64,000 nucleotides of DNA from an uncultured Clostridia bacterium (GCA_944386095.1 CALWZU010000001.1:1-64000), one strand, 5' to 3'; positions 35,096-46,133 are shown, counted from the stretch's first letter. The notes: a model not told the origin generated them from the letters alone. Numbers and translations are program-made.

Positions 35096-35154
35096 TTTTT
35101 TTTGACCGGCGCTTTTTTCCACTATCTGTTCGCCGCCGGCCTTTTTCCTCTAAT

Positions 35155-35183
35155 TTGTTTCCCCCCGGTTTTTTTGGTATAAT
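35155..35183 (+). promoter_or_regulatory. Promoter of the dnaD-like gene
   Basis: TTGTTT, a 17-bp spacer and a perfect TATAAT. The -35 match is weak. The predicted start near 35190 gives a short leader before the ATG at 35218. Confidence 0.5.
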
Positions 35184-35217
35184 AAATGTCCATGAACACG
35201 AAGCAGGAGGGGAAACG

Positions 35218-36471
35218 ATGAGATTTTACCAAAGCAAAACGGATTTATACCTGGAAAACACCGCCATCGAAAACCTGTTTATCTATGAATATATGATCCC
35301 GGCCAAAGGAGACGATGTAAAGATCTACCTGCTTGCCCGCATGTACGCCCAGCGGGACGAGCCGGTTTCTAACGACGAGCTTGCCAAGGAGCTTGGCCTT
35401 TCTCTGGGAGATGTGCTCAACGCCTGGGATTACTGGGAATCAAAAAAGGTCATTATCAAACGCTTCCACTCCAAAAGTAAAAAAGACTTCGATATCGAAT
35501 TCGTTTCTCTGAAAAACCTCATGTTCGGCTCCGGCCGCTCTCCTGCGGAAAAAGGGGAACTGAAAAAGCTTAATGCCTCCTCTGCCTCTCCCGCTCTCTT
35601 AAATCTGCTCTCCCAGCTGGAACAGCTTTCCGGCCGCACCCTCAGCGGAAAGGAATTTCATGATGTAAAGCTTTGGACAGAGGACTGGGGCATGGAGCCG
35701 GAAGTGATCCTTCAGGCCTGCCGCCAGTGTGATAAAAACAAAAAAAGAGGCGATCACGCCTATTTGAGCGCCATTGTCCGAAGCTGGTACGAAAAAGGGT
35801 TGTTTGATCTGAATACGCTGGAAAGCTATCTGGAAGAAAACGATAAACGCCATAATCTTTATAAACGGATCTTCCGGGCGCTGGGCTTTCGAGGCAGGTA
35901 TCCCTCTGAGGAGGAAGCCCGGATCATGGATATCTGGTTTGACGAATATCTGTTTGATATTTCCACGATCCTGGATGCCTGCAAAAAAACCGCCGGTATT
36001 TCCAGCCCCAGCATCAGCTATATCCACGCCGTTTTAAAATCCTGGTATGAGGAAGGGAAGGCTCCCTCCGGCAAGGGTCCGGCAGGCTCTGCCAAAAAAC
36101 GCCAGCTTTCCGATATTATGAGATCCTACGAGTCCCTGCGGGAGGAAAACAAAAAAAAGCATCAGCAGAGGCTGAAGGACATCTACCACGCTTTCCCCAG
36201 GATCAGCGAAATCGATCTGGATATCAAGGAGCTCAATCCCAAAATGTTGCAAATGCTTTTAGGCGGCCAAAGCAGAACCTCTACCTACCGTACGATGGAA
36301 CGGGAGCTGGCGGATCTGCGAAAGGAAAAAATCCACATCCTTACGGCCAACGGATATCCCGAAGATTACCTGGATCCCATTTATGCCTGTAAAAAATGCA
36401 AAGACACCGGATTTTTAGACAATGGAGAAAAATGCGTGTGCTTTTTGGAAAAAATGAACGCCGGTCAGTGA
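35218..36471 (+). CDS. DnaD-type primosome protein fused to a DnaC/DnaI-like zinc region, no AAA+ domain
   Basis: 417 residues from the ATG at 35218 (SD AGGAGGGG). Residues about 1-100 form a DnaD-type winged-helix region. Two DnaD C-terminal (DDBH2) modules lie at about 120-200 and 210-285, with YLSAIVRSWYEKG and YIHAVLKSWYEEG. From about 300 a helical segment is followed by ILTANGYPEDYLDPIYACKK and C391/C394/C406/C408 (CxxC, CxC). That end resembles the N-terminal region of clostridial DnaC/DnaI helicase loaders, which normally continues into an AAA+ ATPase. Here the gene stops at once and a terminator follows. DnaD-like proteins help load the replicative helicase; the fusion reading is inference. 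Confidence 0.8.
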   Translation: MRFYQSKTDLYLENTAIENLFIYEYMIPAKGDDVKIYLLARMYAQRDEPVSNDELAKELGLSLGDVLNAWDYWESKKVIIKRFHSKSKKDFDIEFVSLKNLMFGSGRSPAEKGELKKLNASSASPALLNLLSQLEQLSGRTLSGKEFHDVKLWTEDWGMEPEVILQACRQCDKNKKRGDHAYLSAIVRSWYEKGLFDLNTLESYLEENDKRHNLYKRIFRALGFRGRYPSEEEARIMDIWFDEYLFDISTILDACKKTAGISSPSISYIHAVLKSWYEEGKAPSGKGPAGSAKKRQLSDIMRSYESLREENKKKHQQRLKDIYHAFPRISEIDLDIKELNPKMLQMLLGGQSRTSTYRTMERELADLRKEKIHILTANGYPEDYLDPIYACKKCKDTGFLDNGEKCVCFLEKMNAGQ

Positions 36472-36500
36472 TACAAAGCTGCCGGCGTCTTTTCTTTTAT
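36458..36500. terminator. Bidirectional terminator between the dnaD-like gene and purA
   Basis: Arms acgccgg (36458-36464) and ccggcgt (36482-36488) with T-rich run-outs on both strands. It overlaps the dnaD-like stop codon and also serves the converging purA gene. Confidence 0.75.
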
Positions 36501-36502
36501 TT

Positions 36503-37831
<1,329 letters not shown>

Positions 37832-37931
37832 TTACGCCTTACTTTTTTGCTTCTCTTATTTCTCTTCATTTCATTTTACGGGACAGCCCTTCATGAGGGA
37901 ATACGCCTTTTCCAGAAAGCTTTTTTATCCT

Positions 37932-39275
37932 CTAGGCCTGCATATAGCTCTTGTCTCCGAATTTTGTATATTGACCCAGCCAGGTCAAAACCACCTCTCC
38001 GGTCGCTCCGTTTCTGTGCTTGGCCAAAATCACATCGCATTCGTTGGGTCTTTGGGTCTCTTCTTTGGTATAATACTCATCCCTGTATAGGAAAATAACC
38101 AGATCTGCGTCCTGTTCAATAGAGCCCGACTCTCTCAGATCCGATAAAATCGGCTTTTTTTTGTCTCCCTGTCTGGCCTCCGTCGCGCGGGAAAGCTGGG
38201 AAAGAACGATAATGGGACATTCCATTTCCCTGGCAAGCTGCTTAAGAAACCGGGTCAGAGCCGAAATTTCCAGCTGCCGGCTTTCCGCTCTGCCTTCAAA
38301 GCTCATCAGCTGTAAATAATCCACAAGGATCAGATCCAGCCCCTTTTCCATTTTGATCCGCCTGCACTTATTGCGCATTTCTATAGCGGTGATCCCCGGG
38401 GTATCATCGATCATAATATCCGCCTGCTCCAAACGGACGACCGCTTCCGACAGCTTGGACCAGTCCTCATCCTCCAGGCTTCCTTCCCGCATTTTTTGGA
38501 TTTCCACCAGAGCCTCTGTGCTGAGGATCCTTTCTGTCAGCTGCTCCTGGGACATTTCCAGGCTGAAGATCAAAACCTTTGCCCCCGCCTTCATCGCAGC
38601 GTTTCTGGCGATGTTTAAAGCCAAGGCGGTTTTTCCCATAGAAGGTCTTGCCGCCAGAATAATCAGATCGGATTTCTGAAGGCCTGAGGTCATTTTGTCC
38701 AGATCCCGAAAGCCGGTGGTCAGCCCCCGCAGCTCGCCCTTTTTCTGGGCCAAAAGCTGAAGCATATCCAAATTTTTAGCTAAAACCTCCCGAATCTGGG
38801 AAACGGTTTTTTTCTGCCGCTTCTGGGAAATCTCAAAAACCCGCTGCTCCGCATCCTCCAATACCTGAGCTGCGGTTTTATCTGCCGCGAAGCCTTCCTC
38901 CATGATTTCCGACGAAGCCCGGATCAGCTTTCGCAGGATGGATTTTTCCTCAACGATCCTGGCATATTGCATAACGTTGGCGGTAGAGGGCACTTCTGCG
39001 GACAACAGCCCAAGATAAGCCCTTCCCCCTGCCATATCCAGGTTTTTCCTGCGTTTTAATTCTTCTGCTACCGTCAAAATATCCACCGGCTCGTTTTTCC
39101 GATAAAGGCTCACAATGGCGTCGTAAATTTCCCTGTGAGCCTCTTTATAGAAATCCTCCGGCCGGAGAATATCCGTCACCTCAAGGAGCGCGTCCTGGTC
39201 AATCAGCGCCGCTCCCAAAACCGAGCGTTCCGCTTCGTCGTTTTGGGGCGGAATTCTTTCCGTGGCTGCTTTCAT
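37932..39275 (-). CDS. dnaB: Replicative DNA helicase
   Basis: 447 residues from the ATG at 39275 (SD GGGAGGAAATG); a frame start five codons upstream has no SD. Hexameric fork helicase (called DnaC in Bacillus subtilis). N-terminal domain: PPQNDEAERSVLGAALID. RecA-like ATPase: LIILAARPSMGKTALALNIARNA (Walker A), LDLILVDYLQLM (Walker B), and PIIVLSQLSRATE. Lies 49 bp after rplI. Its loader is not in the window unless the dnaD-like fusion takes part. Confidence 0.96.
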   Translation of the reverse strand: MKAATERIPPQNDEAERSVLGAALIDQDALLEVTDILRPEDFYKEAHREIYDAIVSLYRKNEPVDILTVAEELKRRKNLDMAGGRAYLGLLSAEVPSTANVMQYARIVEEKSILRKLIRASSEIMEEGFAADKTAAQVLEDAEQRVFEISQKRQKKTVSQIREVLAKNLDMLQLLAQKKGELRGLTTGFRDLDKMTSGLQKSDLIILAARPSMGKTALALNIARNAAMKAGAKVLIFSLEMSQEQLTERILSTEALVEIQKMREGSLEDEDWSKLSEAVVRLEQADIMIDDTPGITAIEMRNKCRRIKMEKGLDLILVDYLQLMSFEGRAESRQLEISALTRFLKQLAREMECPIIVLSQLSRATEARQGDKKKPILSDLRESGSIEQDADLVIFLYRDEYYTKEETQRPNECDVILAKHRNGATGEVVLTWLGQYTKFGDKSYMQA

Positions 39276-39324
39276 GACATTTCCTCCCATTCTATTTACA
39301 GAAACTGTTTTTCAAGCCGGTTCT

Positions 39325-39771
39325 TTAAAGAGCCTTCACGTTTACCTTCAGCTTTACGGCCACCTCATGATACAGCTTCGCTTCGATTTCATAAGAACCG
39401 GTCTGTTTGATCGGACCGTCTAGATCGATCTTTTTCTTATCGATTTCCACGCCATGCTGCGCCTTTAATGCGTCGGAAATATCCTTGGCTGTGATGGAGC
39501 CGAAAATCCTGCCTCCCTCTCCTGCCTTTGTAACCACTTCCGTTTCCAGCTTTTCCAGCTTCGCCTTCAGAGCCTCTGCGCTGGCTTTATCGGTAGCTCT
39601 TCTTTCCGCCTCCGCCGCCTTCTGCTTTTCCAGCTCTTTTAAATTAGCGGCAGTGGCTTCCATTACGATGCCCTTGGGAATCAGAAAATTCCTGGCATAG
39701 CCGTCGCTGACCTGGATGGTATCCCCTTTTTTTCCTACGTTTTTCGTATCCTTTAAAACAATGACCTTCAT
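39325..39771 (-). CDS. rplI: 50S ribosomal protein L9
   Basis: 148 residues. The N-terminal rRNA-binding part is recognised by [40 protein letters not shown], followed by the long connecting helix ([20 protein letters not shown]) and the C-terminal domain with [12 protein letters not shown]. The ATG overlaps the gdpP stop by 4 bp (ATGA), the usual gdpP-rplI coupling in Firmicutes. Confidence 0.97.
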   Translation of the reverse strand: MKVIVLKDTKNVGKKGDTIQVSDGYARNFLIPKGIVMEATAANLKELEKQKAAEAERRATDKASAEALKAKLEKLETEVVTKAGEGGRIFGSITAKDISDALKAQHGVEIDKKKIDLDGPIKQTGSYEIEAKLYHEVAVKLKVNVKAL

Positions 39772-41759
39772 TCTCTTTTTCCTTCCTTTTCTTCGATTTC
39801 TTCAGCCACAATGGCCTTCACCTGGCGGACCGCTTCTTCCACAGGCATTCTGACCTGGGCGCCCGCCATGTTCAAATGACCGCCGCCGCCTATTTTTTCC
39901 ATCATCACCTGCACATTGATCTCTCCCAGAGACCTGGCGCTGATGACAGTCCTTCCTCCTCCGTCGCCGCCGCATACGATCGCAGCCCGCATTCCTTTGA
40001 TCTCCAGCATTTCATCCGCTGCAAGAGCCGTTACAAGCCCGATATTGGCATCCGCCTCATCACACCGGGAAACAGCGATCCTGCCCGGCAGGATTTCCGC
40101 ATCTACGATCGCTTTGGCCTTTCTCCTGAACAGGGTCTGGTCCACCTGGAAAAACTGCCGCACAACCCCCGGATCGGTTCCCACTCTTCTCAGATAGGAA
40201 GCCGCCTCAAAGGTTCTGACCCCGCATTTTGTGGAAAAATGCTTGGTATCAAGGGTAATGCCCGCCAGCAGGGCTTCCGCATCCACCTTGCTGATCAGGG
40301 TTTTTTCTCCGGTATATTGCAGAATCTCCGTTACCAGCTCGCAGGCGGAAGAGGCATAAGGCTCCATATACGCCAGGGTGGTATTTTCTATCATCCTTTC
40401 CATTCTTCTGTGATGATCGATCAGAACGACCTTTTCCACCCGGGACAAAAGCTCCGGACATTCCACGTATTCTGCGCTGTGGGTATCCACTACCACCAGG
40501 AGGGTTTCCTTGTCTACTACGGAAAGGGCCGTCTCCGAATCGAAAATCGTATAGCCCTTGTTTTTCATGGCATAATCATATAAAGCCTGAAGGGATTCCC
40601 CAACAAAATCGATGACGATCCCCACCTGCTTGCCCCTGTCCTTTGCCATGGCATATATGCCGACAGCAGCGCCGAAGGCGTCCATATCAGGATTTTTATG
40701 ACCCATGATCATCACGCTTGAGGCCTGATCCATCAGCTGCCGGATCGCATGGGACATAATCCGGGATTTACCCTTATTGCGTTTTTCCACCGCCTGCATC
40801 CGGCCGCCGTAATAGCTGATTTTGGACAGGCGCTTTACCACAGCCTGATCGCCGCCTCTGCCAAGGGCCAGATCCAAGGCCGCTTCCGCATATTCGTCGT
40901 TTTGCATCAGGTTCTTTCCGCCGGTTCCCACGCCCATGCTCAGGGAAATCGGAAAATCCGCTTCCGTTTCGATTTCCCGGATTTCATCCAAAATGGAAAA
41001 CTTTCCTTCTTCCAGCTTTTCCAGCTGCTTATTGTCTACGATGATGATGTATTTATCATCATCGTACTTGATCACCGCGCCAAAATTTTTCTGGCCGAAC
41101 TGACGGATCTTCACCTCGATCTGTGAGGAAATGATCGCCCTTCTTTCTTCGGAAGATTTTGCCAGCAGCTCCTCGTAATTATCCACATCCACATAGATAA
41201 AGCAGGGTTTTTCGTCCCGGTACATCTCCTTCAGCTCTTCAAAGCCCGTAACATCGATCCAGTAAACCACGATCATTTCACTGTCGCCGCTGTCCTCGCT
41301 TACATCGCTGTGCACCAGCTTGAACCGGCGATCGTTAAGGGAAACGATCAGAGGCTTATCCTTATGATGAAAAAGCTGCTCCATTTTGATCCCCGGTACC
41401 AGCTGCTTCAGATGGGCCTCGATCAGATCCGTCTGAGAAAACAGCTCTCCGAAATTTTTGTTATACCAGGTGATGCTTCCTTTTTTCTGCAAGATGCAAA
41501 TGGGAATCGGATTGGTGACGATGTTTTTCTTAACGGTCATATCCATGCCGCTGGTGAGATTTTCAATATACTGGGCCAGCTCCTTTTTCCGGAGCTTGGA
41601 AGCCCGCCACTCATAGGCCGCGCTGACGCCCAAAGCCACAAGCCCGCCAAGAGCCAGCGGCCTGCTGTAAAAAAACAGGACGATCACCAGGCACAGGCCT
41701 ACTATCAACGCCGTCTGTATGGCTCCGCCGGCCAGTCGATCCACAGGTTTTTGTTTCAT
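39768..41759 (-). CDS. gdpP: Cyclic-di-AMP phosphodiesterase GdpP
   Basis: 663 residues from the ATG at 41759 (SD AAGGAATG), 4 bp after DUF2232; a longer frame start has no SD. Two membrane segments at about 12-50, a PAS-like domain (about 60-150), a degenerate GGDEF domain (about 150-300), then DHH ([38 protein letters not shown]) and DHHA1 ([14 protein letters not shown]). It hydrolyses c-di-AMP to pApA and so affects potassium homeostasis and wall stress. The metal ligands of the DHH motifs are present. Confidence 0.95.
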   Translation of the reverse strand: MKQKPVDRLAGGAIQTALIVGLCLVIVLFFYSRPLALGGLVALGVSAAYEWRASKLRKKELAQYIENLTSGMDMTVKKNIVTNPIPICILQKKGSITWYNKNFGELFSQTDLIEAHLKQLVPGIKMEQLFHHKDKPLIVSLNDRRFKLVHSDVSEDSGDSEMIVVYWIDVTGFEELKEMYRDEKPCFIYVDVDNYEELLAKSSEERRAIISSQIEVKIRQFGQKNFGAVIKYDDDKYIIIVDNKQLEKLEEGKFSILDEIREIETEADFPISLSMGVGTGGKNLMQNDEYAEAALDLALGRGGDQAVVKRLSKISYYGGRMQAVEKRNKGKSRIMSHAIRQLMDQASSVMIMGHKNPDMDAFGAAVGIYAMAKDRGKQVGIVIDFVGESLQALYDYAMKNKGYTIFDSETALSVVDKETLLVVVDTHSAEYVECPELLSRVEKVVLIDHHRRMERMIENTTLAYMEPYASSACELVTEILQYTGEKTLISKVDAEALLAGITLDTKHFSTKCGVRTFEAASYLRRVGTDPGVVRQFFQVDQTLFRRKAKAIVDAEILPGRIAVSRCDEADANIGLVTALAADEMLEIKGMRAAIVCGGDGGGRTVISARSLGEINVQVMMEKIGGGGHLNMAGAQVRMPVEEAVRQVKAIVAEEIEEKEGKRE

Positions 41760-41763
41760 ACGA

Positions 41764-42705
41764 TCATTCCTTATCCCGGCTGCTTCTGTCCCGGAACCGG
41801 GCAAATATATCCAGAAGCCCCACAATAAACAATATGATGGTCCCGATCATGCTGATCAAAAGGATTCCCAGAAAAAGCGCCGACAGCACCGCCGGAAACC
41901 TCATCCTCCGGCATAAAAAGGCGGTCACGGCCGTCCCCTGCAGGGCGAATAAAAACCAGAGAATGATCAGCAAATTCAGATACAGCACCTGCCCGTCCCC
42001 TATGCCCAGAAGATCAGAGACCCAGGCGCAGGCGTAAAGGACAAAGCTTCCGAAAACCAGCTGCCGGGAAAAGGAAAAAAGAATAAAAGGCTCGTAATTT
42101 TCTATCGCCATTCCCCGCCGGATCAAAATGCCGCATCCGATATAATATATTAATAATACCACAATTACCGTCCATAGGAAAATAATTGATGGCATTGCTT
42201 TCAACATCATTTCATAGGACTGAGCCAAAAGCTCCGCCCCGTGCCGGGTAATTTCCCCCTGATCAAGAGCCTTCTGAACGGGCTGACGCAGAATTTCCCT
42301 GACGCTTTGGGCCATGGGGCTGCCCCACATAACATACTGAGCGGCAGCAGCGGCCAGCTGACATAAAATTCCCGCGATCACGCCTTTTGCCAGGATCTCC
42401 TTTTGCCTTCGGCCAAGCCTTGACAGCTCTCCCATCATAACCGCCGGCAGGAGCGCGCTCAAAACGTCAAAGATCGCATTGACAAATCCGGATAATACCC
42501 CTGCGAAAATATATGCCATACAGACAAAGGCCAGGACAAAATGAAATCCATATTTTCTCGTGACAAGAAAAAAAGGAATGCCCGCCAGATATATGAAAAG
42601 ACCCGCCAAAGGAATCACCGTGCTCATTACCTGTAAAATGATAACCAAAACCGTCGCTGTAATACCTTCCTTTACCGCAGCGGGCCCTTTTTCCTGTAAA
42701 TTCAT
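41764..42705 (-). CDS. DUF2232 membrane protein (YybS-like)
   Basis: 313 residues with about eight hydrophobic segments (for example ATVLVIILQVMSTVIPLAGL, FHFVLAFVCMAYIFAGVL, IIFLWTVIVVLLIYYIGCG, VLSALFLGILLISMIGTII). It fits the DUF2232/YybS integral membrane family, whose fold suggests an ECF-like S component; no substrate is known. SD GAGGGAAAT. First gene of the DUF2232-gdpP-rplI-dnaB-purA series, after the rpsR terminator. Confidence 0.88.
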   Translation of the reverse strand: MNLQEKGPAAVKEGITATVLVIILQVMSTVIPLAGLFIYLAGIPFFLVTRKYGFHFVLAFVCMAYIFAGVLSGFVNAIFDVLSALLPAVMMGELSRLGRRQKEILAKGVIAGILCQLAAAAAQYVMWGSPMAQSVREILRQPVQKALDQGEITRHGAELLAQSYEMMLKAMPSIIFLWTVIVVLLIYYIGCGILIRRGMAIENYEPFILFSFSRQLVFGSFVLYACAWVSDLLGIGDGQVLYLNLLIILWFLFALQGTAVTAFLCRRMRFPAVLSALFLGILLISMIGTIILFIVGLLDIFARFRDRSSRDKE

Positions 42706-42722
42706 ATTTCCCTCTTTCCCTG

Positions 42723-42753
42723 AAAAACAGAAAGAAGCGATTGCTCGCTTCTT
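42723..42753 (-). terminator. Terminator after rpsR
   Basis: On the minus strand a stem with arms AAGAAGCG and CGCTTCTT (6-base loop) runs into TCTGTTTTT, directly after the rpsR stop. It separates the ribosomal/ssb operon from DUF2232-gdpP. Confidence 0.75.
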
Positions 42754-42760
42754 TTGTTTG

Positions 42761-42988
42761 TTAGTCCTGTGTATATGGAAGCAACGCTACCATTCTGGCT
42801 CTTTTGATCGCCGTTGTCACTTCTCTTTGATGAATGGCACAGGTGCCGGTGATCCTCTTGGGCAGGATCTTGCCTCTGTCAGTGACATATTTCTTCAGTT
42901 TTTCAACATCTTTATAATCGATCGTTTCTGTTTTATCGGCACAGAACTGACACACTTTTTTTCTTCTCATGCGTCTTTTATCCATCAT
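42761..42988 (-). CDS. rpsR: 30S ribosomal protein S18
   Basis: 75 residues from the first ATG of the ATG-ATG pair at 42988, which has GGAGG at a 9-bp spacing; an upstream in-frame ATG would overlap the SD. Motifs: [21 protein letters not shown] with a CxxC pair, and [25 protein letters not shown]. Last gene of the rpsF-ssb-rpsR operon. S18 binds S6 on the 30S platform. Confidence 0.97.
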   Translation of the reverse strand: MMDKRRMRRKKVCQFCADKTETIDYKDVEKLKKYVTDRGKILPKRITGTCAIHQREVTTAIKRARMVALLPYTQD

Positions 42989-43005
42989 GCTTCTCATCCT
43001 CCTAT

Positions 43006-43452
43006 CTAAAATGGAATATTGTCGTCGTCCTCGTCGTCAAAGGCCTGGAATCCATCGGGAATGCTGCCCATGCCGCCGCCCTGATCAAAGGGGGACTGAA
43101 AATCCTGTCTTTGCTGTCTGGGAGCGCCCTGGCCCTGCCCGCCGGCCTTTTGTAAAAATTCAACCCGATCGGCGATAATATCGGTGGTATAGCGCTTTTC
43201 ACCGGTTTTTGTTTCATAGGAACCTGTCTGAATTCTGCCCTGAACGGCTACCTGGCTTCCCTTTGACAAATAGGTCGCGCAGTTTTCAGCGGATTTTCCG
43301 TATACGACGATTCTCAGAAAATCAGCGCCGCCGTCTTTCGCGTAGGGTCTGTCTACTGCCAGCGTAAAGGTGGTGACAGCTCTCTGGTTTTCAGAAAAAT
43401 ATCTGATTTCCGGGTCTCTTGTGAGCCTTCCTACTAAAATGACTGAATTCAT
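43006..43452 (-). CDS. ssb: Single-stranded DNA-binding protein
   Basis: 148 residues. OB fold at about 1-105 ([54 protein letters not shown]), a G/Q-rich linker, and the acidic tip DEDDDNIPF that docks partner proteins. It lies between rpsF and rpsR, as in most Firmicutes. Confidence 0.97.
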   Translation of the reverse strand: MNSVILVGRLTRDPEIRYFSENQRAVTTFTLAVDRPYAKDGGADFLRIVVYGKSAENCATYLSKGSQVAVQGRIQTGSYETKTGEKRYTTDIIADRVEFLQKAGGQGQGAPRQQRQDFQSPFDQGGGMGSIPDGFQAFDDEDDDNIPF

Positions 43453-43461
43453 AGCATTCTC

Positions 43462-43749
43462 CTATTTTTCTTCTTTACAGATGATAAGCTGTCTCATAAC
43501 GCCGTCTGCGATCCTCAGTCTTCTTTCCAGCTCTCTGGGAAGCTCCGGATTCGCGTTGAATTCGAGAACTACGTAATATCCTTCAAATTTCTTCTGGATA
43601 GGATATGCCAGCTTTCTGTTTCCCCAGATGTCTTCCTTTGTGACTTCGCCGTCAGAGGCAATGATTTCCTTTGCCATATCGATCAGCGCGGTTTTCTGCG
43701 CGTCTTCCAAAGAAGCGTCCAGGATAAACATGACTTCATACTTTTTCAT
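43462..43749 (-). CDS. rpsF: 30S ribosomal protein S6
   Basis: 95 residues. MKKYEVMFILDASLEDAQKT at the N-terminus, then WGNRKLAYPIQKKFEGYYVVLEF and LRIADGVMRQLI. SD GGAGGTGA. First gene of the rpsF-ssb-rpsR operon. The leader contains a hairpin (gctcag / ctgagc, 43778-43796) that may take part in autoregulation by S6:S18, but I could not confirm the known binding motif. Confidence 0.97.
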   Translation of the reverse strand: MKKYEVMFILDASLEDAQKTALIDMAKEIIASDGEVTKEDIWGNRKLAYPIQKKFEGYYVVLEFNANPELPRELERRLRIADGVMRQLIICKEEK

Positions 43750-43820
43750 TTTGTTTCACCTCCCTATGGACTGTATGGCTCAGCTTTCTGCTGAGCAGAG
43801 AGCATATTAAATGCCTTGTC

Positions 43821-43848
43821 ATTATATCACAGGCTGAGCAAATTGCAA
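43821..43848 (-). promoter_or_regulatory. Promoter of rpsF-ssb-rpsR
   Basis: On the minus strand TTGCAA, a 16-bp spacer and extended -10 TGATATAAT. The leader is about 65 nt. Confidence 0.65.
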
Positions 43849-43851
43849 CTG

Positions 43852-43878
43852 AAATTTAAAGGGATTTTATAAAATCCC
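43852..43878 (-). terminator. Possible terminator after the aminotransferase gene
   Basis: gggattttataaaatccc is a perfect 18-bp palindrome on either strand, followed on the minus strand by TTTAAATTT. The U-run is broken, so it may be a weak terminator or just a palindrome. Confidence 0.4.
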
Positions 43879-43907
43879 GGCCAGAAGCCTTCTAAAGAGA
43901 TTTTTCC

Positions 43908-45092
43908 CTACAGGGATTTGATAAAGCTTCCGATTTTTTGAAGTCCTTCTTCCAGTTCCTCTGTGCCAAGAGCATAGGAAATCCGAAAATAATCATCCAT
44001 GCCAAAGGCGATACCGGGAACTGCGGCTACGCCTTCCCTTTCCAAAAGCCTGTCGCAAAAGGCCACGGAAAAGGATCCGGCTCCTTTAAAGGCCTCCCTG
44101 TAGGCGCCTGCGTTAATGAATACATAAAACGCGCCGCCGGGCCTGATATAGGTGATCTTGTCCATCTGATCCAGATACTTCATGGCAAGGTCTCTTCTTT
44201 TCCTGTAAACCTCCAGCTGAGCGTTGATTTCGTCTTTACAGTCCTTCAAAGCTTCATAGGCCGCCCATTGAGAAATGGTAGCGGGATGAGAGGTCAGATG
44301 CCCCTGCATGGCGGAAATGGCCGAGGCGATTTTCTTTGTGCTGGCCGTATAACCGATTCTCAGGCCCGTCATGGCCGCCGCCTTGGAAAGGCCGTTGACA
44401 AGAACCGTCATATCCCGGATCTCCCTGGAAAGGCTTCCGATGCTGGTATATGTCCCGTCAAAACAAAATCTCTCATAAACCTCATCGCTCATTATATATA
44501 TCTGTTTTTCCAGACAAAAGGCTGCGATGTCTTCCAGCTCTTTTTTATCATATAAAGCGCCTGCCGGATTGGAAGGGTTGTTTAAAAATAAAAGCTTGGT
44601 TTTTTCTGTCACATATGGCTCCAAATCCCCGGCGCAGATCTTGTAGTCCTTGTGATCCTTTGGATAAACAAAAACGGGAACGCCTCCGCAAAGCTTGATC
44701 ATTTCCGGATAGCTGACCCAGTAGGGAACGGGCACCAGCACCTCTTCCCCAGGATCCACAAGAGCGTTTAGGGTATTCATGATCGCCTGCTTCGCACCGT
44801 TTGTTACAACGATTTCCTCAGGCTCATAGCTTAAATGATTTTCCTGCTGTAATTTTTCGCAGATCGCCTTTCTGAGGGGAACCAGGCCCGGCACCTTATC
44901 ATATTTTGTCCGATTTTCCCGAATCGCAGTAATCGCTTCCTCTTTGGCTTTTTCCGGAACATTGAAATCCGGCTCTCCCACGCTGAAATTGATCACGTGC
45001 TTTCCCTGCTCCCGCAGCTCCGCCACCTTCATGCTGATACCGATGGTATAAGATGGCGTCAGGCTTTCCGTTCTTTTTGCCAAGCTTAACAT
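43908..45092 (-). CDS. Pyridoxal-phosphate aminotransferase (aspartate-type, class I)
   Basis: 394 residues. It resembles the AspB/AspC subgroup Ib. N-terminal LAKRTESLTPSYTIGISMKV, then FSVGEPDFNVPEKAKEEAI; the central NPSNPAGALYDKKEL and the Asp/Tyr of MSDEVYERFCF; the PLP Lys in LVNGLSKAAAMTGLRIGY; and near the C-terminus an Arg in FRISYALGTEELEEG. Exact amino-acid specificity is not determined by sequence. SD AGGAGGAAAAG. It lies 35 bp after trpS on the same strand. Confidence 0.92.
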   Translation of the reverse strand: MLSLAKRTESLTPSYTIGISMKVAELREQGKHVINFSVGEPDFNVPEKAKEEAITAIRENRTKYDKVPGLVPLRKAICEKLQQENHLSYEPEEIVVTNGAKQAIMNTLNALVDPGEEVLVPVPYWVSYPEMIKLCGGVPVFVYPKDHKDYKICAGDLEPYVTEKTKLLFLNNPSNPAGALYDKKELEDIAAFCLEKQIYIMSDEVYERFCFDGTYTSIGSLSREIRDMTVLVNGLSKAAAMTGLRIGYTASTKKIASAISAMQGHLTSHPATISQWAAYEALKDCKDEINAQLEVYRKRRDLAMKYLDQMDKITYIRPGGAFYVFINAGAYREAFKGAGSFSVAFCDRLLEREGVAAVPGIAFGMDDYFRISYALGTEELEEGLQKIGSFIKSL

Positions 45093-45127
45093 TCTCTCTT
45101 TTCCTCCTGTCTGTGTTCGGATAAAAG

Positions 45128-46117
45128 CTACATCCGGATAAACCCTACTTTATCCCGGACCTCTTTCATGGTTTGTTCCGCGATTTCAGAGGCCCTTTCC
45201 CTTCCGTCCTTTAAAATATCCATCAGCTCTTCTGAATTTCGTTTTTCTTCAAAGGCCTTCCGGATCGGCGTCAGGCTCTCGTTGATGATCTCCACCAGAT
45301 CCTTTTTCAGCTGGCCGTAGCCGGCGCCTTCATACTGACCGACGATGTCGTCGATTTTCCGATCCGTAAAGGCGCTGTAGATCGTCAGGAGATTGCTGAC
45401 CCCAGGCTTATTTTCCCAGTCAAGACGAATCACGCCTTCTGAATCCGTCGTCGCTTTCATAATGGATTTTTTCACCTTGTCCGGAGAATCCAGAAGGGAA
45501 ATCCGGCTGTGAATGTTTTCCGCGCTTTTGCTCATTTTCTTTAAAGGATCGTCCAGGGCCATGATCCTGGCTCCAACCTCGATACCCTTATAATCGGGAA
45601 TCACAAAGGTATCCCCGTATTTGTGGTTGAACCGGTTGGCCAGATCTCTGGTGATTTCGATATGCTGTTTCTGGTCGTTTCCCACCGGCACCAGATGGGC
45701 TTTATATAAAAGAATATCCGCCGCCATTAAAATCGGGTAGGTAAACAGCCCCGCTCCCGCAGAATCACTGCCCTTTCCCTTGTCCTTAAACTGGGTCATT
45801 CTTCCCAGCTCTCCCATATAGGCATTACAGGTGAGAATCCAGGAAAGCTCCGCGTGCTGGGGTACGGTGGACTGAACGAAAATAATGGATTTTTTCGGAT
45901 CCAGCCCTACCGCCAGATAAAGAGCCGCCACATCCAGGGTGGTTTCTCTGAGCTGCTTTGGATCCTGCGGCACCGTGATGGAGTGCATGTCCACGATGCA
46001 GTATACGCAGTCCATTTCATCCTGCAAATTCACAAACTGCTTCAAAGCGCCGATATAATTTCCCAGATGAATGTTTCCCGTAGGCTGTACGCCTGAAAAT
46101 ACACGTTTTTTTTCCAT
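45128..46117 (-). CDS. trpS: Tryptophanyl-tRNA synthetase
   Basis: 329 residues. Class I synthetase with the HIGH-type GNIHLGNYIGALKQFV near the N-terminus, the tryptophan pocket YPILMAADILLYKA and the KMSKS loop KKMSKSAENIHSR. SD AGGAGAAAAAG. It is 16 bp after gyrA, with no T-box in the gap, so it is probably read through from gyrA. Confidence 0.96.
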   Translation of the reverse strand: MEKKRVFSGVQPTGNIHLGNYIGALKQFVNLQDEMDCVYCIVDMHSITVPQDPKQLRETTLDVAALYLAVGLDPKKSIIFVQSTVPQHAELSWILTCNAYMGELGRMTQFKDKGKGSDSAGAGLFTYPILMAADILLYKAHLVPVGNDQKQHIEITRDLANRFNHKYGDTFVIPDYKGIEVGARIMALDDPLKKMSKSAENIHSRISLLDSPDKVKKSIMKATTDSEGVIRLDWENKPGVSNLLTIYSAFTDRKIDDIVGQYEGAGYGQLKKDLVEIINESLTPIRKAFEEKRNSEELMDILKDGRERASEIAEQTMKEVRDKVGFIRM

Positions 46118-46133
46118 TTGCTTTTTCTCCTGT

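Noticed and set aside
36472-36502. Remnant of a DnaC AAA+ domain after the dnaD-like gene
   Set aside because: Only a terminator fits in the 31 bp before purA, so a simple frameshift does not explain the loss.
46118-46133. T-box leader for trpS
   Set aside because: The gap after gyrA is only 16 bp.
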